A stretch of DNA of 64,000 nucleotides from Panagrolaimus kolymaensis (lineage: Eukaryota; Nematoda; Chromadorea; Rhabditida; Panagrolaimidae). The DNA lies in assembly GCA_028622995.1 (NCBI GenBank), contig JAJQJQ010000050.1:1798001-1862000 (forward strand). The letters are read 5' to 3'. A program made the position numbers and the translations under genes. Shown piece after piece: positions 26,801-39,629 of this stretch. Below the pieces are notes generated by a model. The model was not told the origin of the DNA, searched no databases, and saw only the letters and a list, made by a program, of their open reading frames with translations. Every line of letters begins with the position of its first letter. The stretch's first letter is position 1.

Positions 26801-29800
26801 AAAATAATTTGCATATTAGAATTTTTTTATTTAAAAATATAAAAGAATGGAATTTTTTGTTTGTTGCACTTTTTTTATTTTGTTTATAACTTTTAGTTTT
26901 AGTCTCATAAATGTAGGCGGTTAACTACGTTACGATCGCCATCAACACCCATCAAAAATAAAAAAAGTACGTCAATGAAGCAGCAGAGATCCATTTGAAA
27001 AAAAAATTTCTTTCAAAAAAGCAAATGTGCTGCTTTTTATCTTTCAAAGAAGACAAAAAGTTTTTTTGTTTGTTTGAAGCGTTTGTTTGTGTCAATTATT
27101 TTGCTTGCATTTATTAAAGGCAAAGCAAAAAAGCCCATCATCTTTTTGAATTAAAGTCATTAATCTTTGTCTCCGTGAAATGCGTCTTTAAGAAGAAAAA
27201 AAGGTGAAAAGCAAAAATGGATCAAAAAAAGTTTTTCTGGAGTTTTATAACTATTATATAATTTTTCGTTTCTAGTTTGATTTGTTTTTAGCAGCAAAGA
27301 CAGCGGCCGGAAGCAGACTTGTTTTTTGCAAACTTTTTTTGAAAAGCAGTTGTCTCTGTTTTTTAGGTTTAGTTTTAATAAAAAAATAAAAGTATGCTTC
27401 CGTTGAAAAAGACGCAATTAATTTCAAAGATAAAAAATGGGTTATTTACCTGTCCGCCAGAACCCATTTGTGAAAAGCTAAATGTTGGTTCATTGATTTT
27501 TGTCGATTGCTGCTCTGAAGTTGTCGATTGAACAACAGCGGCTGCTTCAGTAACTGCATGACTTTTGCCTGGAGTTTTTTTACATTGAGCACAAAAGCAT
27601 GGATTGGCAATTGTGGAAGAAGATTTTGTTGTTGCTGGGGATGAAATTGTTTGTGGCATGGCAGCTACACCCACAACTGTGCCATTTGAATCCACGAGCT
27701 AAAAAACTTTCAAAAATTAAAAGCATTCTAAAATGTTAAATTTGTATGTTACCACCTGAACCAATTGTGGAGGTTTTGAATTAGGTGGAAGTTGAAGAAC
27801 TAAAGGCTTTTGATTTTGGGTTGTTGTTTGAGGTTGATATTGCTGCAAATAATCATTTATTACATCCTGAGCTGGCACTAATGGTTTTGAATTTGTTGAA
27901 GTCGTCGAATAAATAGTTTGATTATGGTTACACGAATTTTGACAAGTGCCTGCACTCGTCGATGATACATCACTGCTGCATTCAAGCATCGTCGTGGTAA
28001 GACCTGAGACTGTAGTTGTTGGATTTGGCGCTAAAGTAGCCAAAATAATTTCTTCATATGGCTTTAATCTCTCTAATAATTGTGGCTTTGCACCCGAAAC
28101 AGGCAAAGAACGTTTTTTGCATTCAATTTTTAAATCTTGAACTTTAAAATCTGATAATTTACTTCTCGGCGCTGCCGCTGCCACTGCATCGATTAAAGAT
28201 GATACTTGGATTAATGTAACGTCGCTAATATTATTATTATTTTGAGTTGTTGTTGTTGATGGTGAAACACTTGGAGAATAAATAGATGAAAATCGTGAAT
28301 TACTATTCCCTTGATTATTTCCTGAGCATGAATGTGCTGAAGAAGATACGCTAAAGCTACTTCTTGATGAGTGGATGCTTTGAGTATCATTTGATTGCAA
28401 AGGGGTCGAACAATTACTTGTGGTACTGCTCATAGCTGGAGTAACTGCCGCATGATGGGTGTCAAGAGTAGCGTTTTTGAAATGATCCTGCAAAAAAAAA
28501 TTACAAAAATATTAAAGTGTCTCAAAGAGAAATATTTTGTTATGTTTTTTTTGCGAATGCATTTACAAAAATAAATAAGCAAATTAATCTTTAAAATAAA
28601 AAATGTTTCGAGATAAATATATTTTTTGTTATATTTTGCAATAAAACAATCGAAATTTGTTTTATAAAATAGTTTTATTTTTAAATAAAAAACATATTGC
28701 AATCTTTGTTTTTCCCTTCTAAAATTTGCTTACCTCTTGCCATTGAAGATAAAGTTGTTGTTGTTTGAGATTACTTTCATAATTGGTTTCTGAATGCATT
28801 CCATCATCTCCATTTACTTGAATATCATCAGTTTCCATGGGTGAAATACCATTATTAGAAGAAACCAAAAATTCATTTAAATTGGCCGAAGTTGAAGTTT
28901 CCAAATTGCCCACGATTAATTCAGGCGTTGGACGTTTATTATTTCCATTTCCACAATTATTTGAAATGGCTGTTTTTAATTTAATTATTTTCCCAGAATT
29001 TATTGCACTATTATTTTCATATGGAGTTCGATGAAGTTGGGTGGAAGACTTCTTTCGAACTTTAGCTTTAGGTCCGCCAGCGGCAGACAACGAGGATGTG
29101 GAAGAAGAATATTGCTTTAAACTTTCTGATTCATCATGCCTTAGAGGAGCATGTGGAATTAATGTTGAGATCATTTCTGAAGTCGATGTTTCGTCACCTT
29201 CGTCTTCTGAGAGAGGTGGAGTGAAGGGAAATCGACCCTCTTAAAAAAATCAAAGTTTATTATTTAGGTTTTAGGAAGCTTTAAATTAATTATTTGATTA
29301 CCTTGGATAGCGTGTTCTAGTTCCGCATCAACTTGAAGAATTTTACGATTAACAAGCTCAAGCGGCCCTGGACGCTTTCGTAGCTTGCTATTAAGATTAT
29401 CCACAAGCTTGTTTCGCTTAAGCAATTGACCGCGTACTTGAATAAGCGGATCAACGCAAGCTTCTAAAAATAAAGAATAGTTAAGAAAAAAAGTTGCAAA
29501 AGTTTCATTAATTAAAAAATAGTACAAAAATCAAAAAGCAAAATTTCTAAGTTTTTCACTAACTTAAAAGCTCACGATCCCAATTGGTTTTCTTCTATTG
29601 TTTTGGTCAACAACAAAAGAAAAGTTGTTTTTAATCCAAACAAATCAAATCAAAAAAAGTATCTCTTCCTGAATAAAAAAGAAAAACAAAGAAAAAAAAG
29701 TTGTCGTCGGTGAATTTGTGAAACGAAACAACTGTTGTTGGTTGCATTGCAAAAAAAACTATAATAAAATAAGAGCGATATAGATAGAGATAGTGATAGA

Positions 29801-32800
29801 CAAACATCAGAACAATGGGTCGGTCATAGATAGATAAAATATCAAAAAAGAGCTATTTTATCATCCGTAAAAAGCTTTGAATAAAAAAAATATAAATAAA
29901 AATAAAAATATCCTTGCTTTTTTCTTTCTACTTTTGTTCTTGTTGTAACCGAAAAAAGTGCATAAATATACAAAAAAGATATATGTGTATCAAATATTTT
30001 TTTAACATAAAAAGAAACATAAAGAAGGGAAAATGCTTATTTATCAGAGGTTTTTTGAAAAAAAGTATCACCTTGCAAAGTAAACGGCGGAATTTTTTTA
30101 AACTTATGCCGACATAACTTCGTGATCCATATAACCCGAGAAGAAAAAAAGAAGAAGATGAAAGTGATTATTTTCGAGCAAATCACTTTTCAATAAATAA
30201 AGGAATTTCAAAGAAAAATTTAATCTTGGGAATTGGTTAAAAAACGCCTCTAGTTGAATGAGTGATTTGATTTGATTTTATTTCAGACCACACATTTTTG
30301 CAATAAATTTCAAGAAAAAAAAATATTTTAAGAAATGATAAAGGTTGATCTTAAGTCTATGGAATCAAAAAAATGAGGTGATAAATGAATGGCATATAAT
30401 AAATTTGCCTTTCACCAATCAAGCAAAAAAAAGTAAAACTAAAATAAAAAAATGAGGAAAAAAACGTGCCACAAAACGAAAAACTTTGAAAATCCAAAAA
30501 ACCTCCAACCACATCAACCATAAATTGACAGGTTTATGTTACGTACGTAAATCGTCGGTAGTTAGGTAACAAACGTTTTCCCATTCTTTTTTTTCTTCAA
30601 AAAAGCCAAAAGCATTTATCAATCAGTTTAATCTTTTTTTGTTGAATGAAAAGAGGGAGGAAGAAAAAAATAAAACGAAAACGTAAAGCATCAAAAAAAA
30701 CTTTTAGTTATCAATATTGAAAGAGAGATAAACAACTTAGGTAACAAAAAAACTAATAAATGAGAAAAGGAAACACTTGTCACTTTGAAAAGCACAGACG
30801 AAAAAAAAAAGAAAAGAAGAAGAATGGGAGTAAAAAATTCATTTTTTATTTTCTTTCGTTGCTGCCACTTTTTTTATATTTTAAACTAAAATAAAAAAAA
30901 TTTTGTTGTTTTTTTGTTCTTTCGTTTAGGATTTTTCACAAATAATTTAAAGCTAAGAGAAAGAGAGATAAATAAAGAAGAAGAAGAAGACCCATGAAAA
31001 AAAAACTTAACGATATGCTGAAACTTGCAAAAAACTGCGCAAGAAAAAACTTAGTTAAAAAATGCTTTAGTTTTTTTGTGTGTGCAAAAAAAAAATGAAA
31101 AAATGATGGTCTGACGCAGCCAAGCAGCAGCATAGCAACTCTTTATTATTGAAGAGGGGCGCCCTCCTTTCTTTGGAGTACTTCAAAAACATCAAGCTTG
31201 ATGAGCATAGCTAAATCGTCTTCAAAAAAAAAGAAAACTTAAATCATATAACTGCAGTTTCAAGCAAAAAAAAAGTTGTAAAAAAGACAATTTTTTTAGT
31301 TTTAGAAAAAAAGTTTATAAAAACTTGGAATTTCAAAAATCTAATCTTGCATTGAAAATTTGCAAAGCAAGAAGAGGTAATTAAAAAGATATCAACTTTT
31401 TTGAAAAAGAGTGGAAGTGAAGTGATCGAACAGCAAAACAGATATTTGCACATTTAATTGTAAAAAAAAGAAGTTGTGTTTTAGGTTAAAAGACCGAACA
31501 ATGGAGTTAATAAAAATGATATAAAAATATATAAAAAAAAAGAAAATGTGATTGACCTTTGAAAGAAACAATAAAATGTAGCAAAAAATTATCGTTATGT
31601 GAGAAACAATGTTGGTAGAAGCCTACTAAAATATACGAAAAAAGGTAAAAATTTGTCTGTAACTTTTTTTACTGGAATTGTAAATATAGTAATAACTTAA
31701 TGACAGTATTTCTCCAGTCGAGAAAGGTGAAAATAAATAAAAGGGAACCCAACTGCTTTGAAACTATTTAAATAATAAGCGAAAACATAATCACTCTTAA
31801 TAAATTCTTTTCGATATAAATAACGAATTTGGATTTTAAGGTTTTCAAAAAAAAAAAAAGAGTTTTTGCTTGTTTCGCTACAAAAAAACAAAAGCAAAAA
31901 AGAATCAATTACAAAAAGGAAATATCTTTTGAAGTTATTTCATTCAAGTTACCGCTCTTTCAAAAAAAAACTTGTATCACTTTTTCCGAACAAAAATCCT
32001 TGAAAAAAAACTCCTGTTTTTTAAACCCAAAATAGCTTTTTTGTTTTATTACAACAAAAAACAAAAAAATCAACAAAAGTTTGGAACTAAAAAATGACAT
32101 TTAACTAAATTGAGAGGCATTTTTGCTGCCTGATTATGTTTTTCTATGCTTCGGAAAAGTACGAAAAAACATTTTTCTCAAAAAATAACTTCATAATCGA
32201 AAAAAACGACGACAACTCCGACGGCGAAAAAAATTCTTAAAAGCGATTTTTTTGTTTTAAAGAAAAAAGTATGTATCCAACAGATAAAAATGAGCTGCTC
32301 AAAAACAAAAAATAAAAATGAAATGCTTTTTATATTTTGCCGATATGCACATATGTCGTCTCGTCGTCCATGCCATACTTTTTTTTTGTTTGCTTGCTCG
32401 AAACAACTGGGATGCCAGAAAAAAAGCAAACTTAGGAAGAAAAAAATCAGTTGGCTTGAAAAACAGAAAAAAAAGATCAAAAGAAAAAAAAATTATTCAA
32501 GCTGCCTTAAAAAAATGAGTTAAATAAAAATATGAAGAAAAAAAAGATGCTGTCATTCATTTGTTTTTAATTTTTGCCTTTGAGAAACAAAAAAAAGACA
32601 GAAGGGGATAATCATGAAGGCAAGCTGATGTTTTTTTTGATATTATTAACATTTTTCTCAAATGTTTCAGACAAGGAAAAAATGTTAGAATAGAAAAAAA
32701 GTTTGTTCTTTTTTACACAAAGAAAAAATAAAATTAAAAGTGATGAGATCATGAAATTCATTCAATCAAAAAAATTTTAAAAATAAAAAAATATCAGTAA

Positions 32801-35800
32801 ATAAATCTTGTTTTTATCCTTTTCCCTTGGGAACTTTTTCATAAAAAATAAAAAAGTAGGAAGCTTTTAAAATTTAAAGAAAAGAACTCACCGCTAAGTA
32901 AAATTCCTTGAGTTACAAGTGTTTCACGTGTTGGCCTTGATTCAATATGAGATCGAATATTTTCTCGATGTTGGAATCGACGTAATTTTTCTTCTTCAGC
33001 TGAAAAAAATAAAAAATATGTTTGATCAAAAAAAATATCGGGGAAATGTTTCAATTTAATGACCAAAAACAAAACAAAAAAGAAGCAAAGAAAAAAATGA
33101 AAGATCTAAGCCACATTTTTTTGTGTTTCAAAAGAAAAAAACTTGGGGCTTGACTTTGAACTTAACCCCAAAGTTAATAACAATAAAAAAAAAGAAGCAG
33201 CAAGGCCAAATAAAAAACTAATAAGAAAAACGCGACCCTTATTTAAAAAAAATTTTTTGTCACTAAAAATGCTTGCTTGCTTGGTTGCTTGATTCTTTTG
33301 ATTTGCAAGCATCTCTCTTTCAAAATGCAAAAATAAAAGAGTTACTACGTTTTTGCTTTTTTCCACATGGCAAAAATCCTTCCTTCGCCCTTGATTTTTA
33401 AGGAAAAAAGCAAGCGATAAAAAAAAAGAAGAAAAGAATGGACTAAAGAAAAACAGATTAAAATAACATTTATGGCCCGAGGAGAGAGGATGATCTGTTC
33501 TTTTGCCTTTGATTTTTTATTCAAACTTCGAAAAAAAGAGAAAAAGAAATCATGAAATTTTTTGTTTCAATGGCAAAAAAAATGTGATAGTTGCTTAATC
33601 AAAAAATTGATCTGCTTTCTTTTTGAATCAAGACCCTTTATATAAAAGAAGAAAAATAAAAAACGGCGGTTGCGCGTAAAAATAAAATAAAAAAGATGAA
33701 GGGGCGAAAATGTTTTGAAAATATAATTTAAAAAACAAAAAAACTACGCTAAAAAATAAAAATAATAGATTCATAGATTGCGTCGAGCAACAAAAAAAAA
33801 ACGGCGGCGGGAGACATATTTATAAAAAATAAAATAGAATAAAATAGTCATCATCCATGATAAAAAACTATTTTCTTTATTCTTATTTATTTTTTTTCTG
33901 GATGGATATGCATTTTTTTTCTTCTTCTTCATTTGCTTATTGTTTTTGACGTCAATGGAAATACGAGAATAGTTGCCACCCGCTCGCTCTCGACCGACTT
34001 GGAATGAAAATGAAAAAAATGTTCTGATGATCTGAACAAACAGGTGCGTAGCTGCAAGCCGCCGCTTATTCAATAAAAAAATATGCATGCCGACGACGCA
34101 ATAAAATTATTAATCTATCCGGTTCAAAAAAAAAAGTAAAAAAATGATTCAACTTTTTTACTTATGTTTTTTGTTTTTAAAATAAAAACAAAGAAAAAAA
34201 CATGACAAATTTATTAAGAATTTACATTTCTGGAAAAGCTTAACAAAAAAAAATGCTGCTCGATAAAAATAAAAGGCAGATCATCGCAGGTTTTTTATTT
34301 TAAAAAATGTGCTCTTTTTTAAAATGAATTAAATTTTTGCTTTAGCCAACGCCGCCGCCAACTGACCATGTGGCGTTTTTTAACTTCATTTTTTTAGACT
34401 GCATCGGCAAAATATTTTATTAAATCCAAGGTGAAATGGTGAATAAAAAAATTGGTCTAATAACTAAAATTAAAATAAATTGGATTTTCGAAATTTTTTT
34501 TGCAAAAATAAAATGATGCTAAAAGCTTGAGCTTTCCTTCTTCTTCGAGCGATCAAAATCGGGGCGATAACTTTTTTTTATTACTTCGAAAATAAAGAAA
34601 ATAAAAGGGAAAATTTGTTTAAAAATCAATAATCTTAATTAACTAGCGTTGATTTTACGTTCCTCAATATTTAAGAAAATGGCGTTTAAAAAAATTATAA
34701 TTTAATAATCGTTTTAAAAATTTGGATTTAGCTGATTTTTTCGGATCAGAAAATTTGTTTTTTTAAGGCGGCTAAACTGAATGATAGGCGGTAGGGGATC
34801 TCAAAAGTATTTTAAAAATGTGTTTATTGTTTTGTTTTGCTAATCCGAAACAAAAAGCATAAAAAAGTTTTTACTCAAAATATTTTCTTAAACTTAAGTT
34901 AGTATGAAACTCTATCTTTAACATTTTTTTCATATTTTTTTTCTCTCTCATGAGATCCGTGTAAAAACAATCCAAGTAATCGTAACTTATTGCACTTTTA
35001 GCGATACATTTTTTTAAGCTAGACTCAGAGGTATAGTAACAAAAAAGTTGAGAAAAAAAAAAAACAAAAAAGTTGATCTCAAATTTTTGCCTCAGTGAAA
35101 CGAAAAAAATAGTGATAGATCTGGTCGTTTCCGGAAGAAAATTACGAAGCTTTAAAGTGATTTGATTTTTTTCCTTCATTTGAGAGTGGCGTCGTAAACA
35201 ACAAAATTTTTCATGGGCATCAGTTGTTTCGTTTTTTCTTCTTTTTCCTCGTCAAAAAAAAATTAACAACAACAGCAAAGAAAAAAGAGGGAGGAAAAGA
35301 ATTTTTTTTTTTAAATAAATGATGATTGCAAAAATGCCAAAACGACGCTTTTGTCTTTTTCATTGCGTAAATCTGTCGTCAATCTTTTTATATATTTTTT
35401 TTAAAGCTAAGGTGAAGAAGGTGATGAGGATAGATAAAGATGGAGTTTAAATGTCGTAAAAAAATAAAAAATGAGGCTTTTGAGGCATTTTTGAGCGAAT
35501 GAAACATCGAGAAAAAAACATTAAATAAAATATTTCCGTTTTAGCAACAAAAAATCGCATAAGTTTCTGATTTTTGCTCTTTTAAAAGAGTTAATTAAAA
35601 GGTAGAAAAATAAGAAGAAAAAAAGTGTAATAAATTTTAAGATTTTAAGAGGGCAAAAAAAAGTTGATCCTCAAGGAAACATATTTCTCGAATGTTGCAA
35701 AAATTAGCCGATTTGATCTTTTTTGTTGTTGCTATCTTTAGTTTTCTTGATTGAATGAAAAAAGGTTAAATTTTTTAGGGATCACGAGATTTAAAAAAAG

Positions 35801-37177
35801 AAAGCATGGAACAACTTTTTTTGTTGCGTAAAAGAAATTTCATAAAAGTGCATCCATGAAAAAAAGAAAGAAAAATAACAGCCTCTCCTCGTGGATTTCA
35901 AAAATATCCTCGAAAAAAAAGAGTGAAGAAAATAAAAATAAAAATAAATGGAAAGAAAAAATAAAAACATATAACGAGAAGAAAAAAATCACTACCACCA
36001 GTTTTTTTAGCTAGCTAATAAGATATTCCCACGGAACGGATGGATATAACAAAAAAGAAAGAAAAAAGTAAACGAGTCATAAAAATATATTTTTAAGGGC
36101 AAAAAAATGAATAAAAGGAAATATGATCCTCCGAGCCTCCAACAAATTGCAGCTAATAATAATACAACAAGTCCAAGACGAAGGCGATAGATGGATGACA
36201 AGAAAAAAAGTGACTGTTGTTACGTAAACTTGCTTCCAAGAGGATATATCCCACCACCCTCTTTTGCAATATCTCTATTTTTTGTTGAAAAAATATTTTC
36301 TAGTTAAACTTTCAAGAGTCATTGAAAGAGAGAAAAATAAATGTATGTGTGTTTGCTTACGCGCAAGAAAATAAATCAAAAAAATAGTTAGTCAGTAAGC
36401 AAGCAAGTAAGAGCAGTAAGTAAGTTTCTAAGCTTGCTTTTTTTTTGCAAGAATATAAGAAACTGGGGAAAACCGTGAGCTTCTTTTTTTAAATGTTTTT
36501 TCCTCCTCCCTCTTCTGCTTGTTGTTGCTTCCTTGCTTTTGCTTTTTTGATTTTTTTGAATGAATGAAATTTGACTTTTATAACTTACATCGCAAAATAC
36601 CACGTTCAAAAAGTTGAGTAGGTTCTGGACGTGAAGCAAGTTTGGTTTGAAGAGCTAAAAAATATATCTTTTATAAATGCTTTTGTAACCATTAAAAATT
36701 ATATTTAAAAACTATGTTTTTTCGAAGATTTTTAAGTTTTTTGTTTTAATTAAATTTGTTTTATTACTTACTTTGTTTATTTAATTGTAAATTCTTTTTT
36801 AACGATTTTTGATCAATTAATATTGGTATTCTTCTTCTAACTTTTTGCCTTAGCAGCGATGGTGGGGGCAAAGGTGGCGCAATTGGTGGTGATAATGGAC
36901 GACGACGATAACTAAGACCAACAGTTGTTGTCGCCGTCGTCGCTGTCATTGGTGATGGTGCTTGAGCTGCAGCGGATAATGTTATTGGAGTTAATGAAAC
37001 TTGACCTCCCGAGCTGGATGCTGTAAAGCCATGATGACGATTGGCAGTAATGAATGGGTTAAAGCTTCCAAAATTCAAATTTACTGGAACCAAAATATAT
37101 GGAACTCTAGCTGGCTGTGGAGCTAATTTTGGTAATATCGGTGTTGGAGTCGCCGTTGATGTCGAAGCCATTTTCAT
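23900..37177 (-). CDS. myocardin-related transcription factor (MRTF/MAL), ten exons
   Basis: Minus-strand exons are 37177-36772, 36654-36589, 32999-32892, 29463-29302, 29239-28734, 28487-27753, 27698-27450, 26789-26305, 26179-24265 and 24049-23900, giving 1594 codons in continuous phase. MRTFs are SRF co-activators held in the cytoplasm by G-actin. Three RPEL motifs, the G-actin sensors, lie on separate exons: SRPEPTQLFERGIL (about residue 142), SRPTRETLVTQGIL (about 175) and KRPGPLELVNRKIL (about 220). A SAP domain (SDFKVQDLKIECKKRSLPV, about 527-561) and a leucine-zipper-like coiled coil at the start of exon 9 (about 907-950, HEENLRHQQKLIDDLQAELA) follow in the family order. The rest is Gln/Asn/Ser-rich and probably transactivating. 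A proline-rich N-terminus precedes RPEL1. Introns 2 and 3 are about 3.5 kb each. A TTTTTAG acceptor lies 16 nt before the ATG, so a spliced leader or leader exon is likely. Exon ends are eye-called; exons 7 and 8 carry no domain. Confidence 0.9.
29464..36588. other. long MRTF introns without recognisable genes
   Basis: Intron 3 (29464-32891) and intron 2 (33000-36588) are AT-rich and hold only low-complexity frames. I saw no nested gene on either strand. TATAGATAGAGATAG-type short repeats occur near 29780. They may contain enhancers, but nothing specific can be read. Confidence 0.5.
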
Positions 37178-37924
37178 CGGCAACTTTTAAAGCTAAAAAT
37201 GTAAATCGGAATAAAAGAATATTAAAATTTAAGACGTCTCGAAAGAAAAAAAAACGATGAATATATTAGCAAAAATCAAAAAAGTTAAACATGTTAAACG
37301 AAAAAATTGGGAAGTATGTAACGAAAACTAAAGCTTACAACAAATTTTATCATCAAATCAATAAAATAGCTTTTATCAAATCAAAAACCACAACCATAAG
37401 ATTCGTTACAAATCATTCATTTCTGTGTTTGACTCATATTCATTTTTCATTTTTGTGCTTTTTGCATAATTTTTGAAGAACTTTGCTCTTTGATTCCCTT
37501 TTTGCCAAATATGCGCAATGTTTAAAACCTTTAATTATTTTTTCTATGAGTGTATTCTTCGTCTTTTATAATGCAGGCATAAAGTTATTTGCAACTCTGC
37601 AATTTTGATATTCGATATGATTTTTTTTTCTAAAAATATATAATACCTTTCCAAAAGCTTAAAATATAATAAGTTTTGCAAAAATAATTGTTCACTTTTT
37701 TCCTATTTGTGAAAAAAAAATCCATCACCTTCAACAGCCACCAGCGATTTATTTAACCAAAAAGCATAAAGAAATTTATTTATTAGAATGAATTTTTTTG
37801 AGGCTAAAGTCTAGCTTTCGACGACAAATTCGTTTTTGCCCTGTTCGTTCGATTTTTTTTTAAAGAAAAAAGATAGATTGAAAGTTTTTTTTGCATTTGT
37901 TTTTTTCATTTATAAAAAACTCGA
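37178..37924. other. divergent intergenic region between MRTF and the Ig gene
   Basis: The two genes are transcribed away from each other and share about 750 bp, so this is probably a two-way promoter region. It is AT-rich. No named element could be identified with confidence. Confidence 0.45.
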
Positions 37925-39490
37925 ATGTTTTTTGTTCAAAATTTTCTTTTTTTCTTTTTCGTTGTTATTTTTGGTGGAAATTTTTGTCAAGGTAAAGTTA
38001 TTATTTTTAGTCTTTAGTAATTTTTTGAAGTTAATTAAAAAAAGTGATTTTAGGATGGCAATTACAATTAAGTCCAAATCCTGAAGTTCGGGCAGTGGGT
38101 CAACGACCTACAGGAACGCCTGTGGCAATCATGTGTATGGTTTCTGGATTGGAAGAAGGTGATAGACCCGAAATTATTTGGACTAAATCTACTGGGGATA
38201 TTAATGAGTAAGAATTTTTTGGGAATTATTGGAACTCAAATTTTAAAATTTCCTAACATTTTAATTCTCAGTTTTTACTTTCGTGGGATGACACAAAATT
38301 TCATCGACTTCGGATTTTTCTTTGTAACAATAATCCTTTGCAGAACCAGCAGCGTGGTTGTGAAATCTCTTGATCCATTCACCTCCAGCATAGTTATCCA
38401 AAATGGATCTCTTGATGATAATGGCATTTATGTTTGCACTGGAAAACATAACAACGAAGAAAAACAAGTCACCGTTGATATTTATTTCTTTGGTAAAAAA
38501 CTTTTTTTCTTAGTTTTAATTCATTAATTTTTTCTTTTAGAAGAACTTCACTTCCAAAATGATCAAACTGAAATTGATTCCCCTGCTGAAGGCGGCGCTG
38601 TAAATTTATCTTGCCAAGTTAAACCCACGAATCAAGCGGAATTGGTAACCATGTGGGAAAAAGGCATCCTTGCCCTTACTTCGAGCAAGTTTATTTTTTC
38701 TTTTATATTTTTGACAACCATAAAAAAAGAAGCGAAATAAAATAACAGCTGTTTTAGTTTTAATCCTCAAGAAAAAAATTTTGTTTTGTTTTTTAGCCTC
38801 CGAAAGAAATTACACATTTTTTGAAAATGGACAAATTCTTCAAATCAATAAATATTCCAATGCTCACGATGAAGGAGTATATCATTGTAAAGTATTTGAT
38901 CGAAAATCTGGATCCATGATTAGCAAACAAATTAGAATTGGTAAGTAAAATAATTTTAAAAAAAAGACCGACAATAAAATGTTTGATATACATCTAAATT
39001 TTCATGGCATGATTCTTCCCGAAAAGTTTTATTTAAAATTAAAAGATTAATGCTTTAAAATCCTTTTCAAAAAGCGAAAATTAAAAGTTTATGAAAGAAA
39101 AAAAATTCGGAAATTTGCATTTTTTTTATAAGCTAAAATAGTTTTGTTGTCTTTCAATTAAAAACCCACAGAGAATTTTCCGTTAAATTGAATGGACTAA
39201 AAGTGGCAAAAATGAATAAATGTATTTGTTTAGCAAACAAAAACAGTTTTTTTTAATTTTTATAATTGCCAATAATTCTTTTTTCGATGAACAAACAAAA
39301 GCTTTGTTTTGTTTTAATAATTATAATAATTACAATTGCAGGACGTCTCGTTCAAAAGCGACAACACTTTTGCATGCATCTTTGCACCAATCTTTGCCAT
39401 AGTTTGTATGTCAAACCTTTTGAACAACAAACGACGACAAGTTCAAATTCATTAGCGGCAGCATTTGCCGCCGCCGCTCGTCGAGTTTAA
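37925..39490 (+). CDS. secreted two-Ig-domain protein (ZIG-like), six exons
   Basis: Exons 37925-37991, 38054-38207, 38344-38492, 38541-38684, 38797-38940 and 39342-39490 give 268 residues. The first exon is a hydrophobic signal peptide (MFFVQNFLFFFFFVVIFGG). Two Ig-like domains follow, each with its Cys pair and Trp: IMCMVSG... IIWTK... GIYVC and LSCQV... TMWEK... GVYHC. No transmembrane segment follows, so a secreted product is expected. A C-terminal tail has a Cys cluster (HFCMHLCTNLCH) and an Ala/Arg end. The architecture matches nematode ZIG (two-Ig zwei) proteins, which act outside cells in the nervous system, but basigin-like relatives cannot be excluded. Intron 4 needs a GC donor (CGA|GCAAGT at 38685) to keep frame. 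Confidence 0.85.
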
Positions 39491-39629
39491 AATCATTTTT
39501 GTTGGCAAAAAAAAAGTTTATTATTTGGCAGTGATTTTTTTTATAATTTAATTGAATAATTATTTTTTACAAAAAAAAAAACAAAGTACCGGAATAACAA
39601 TAATTTAAATATTAAATAAAATATAATTT

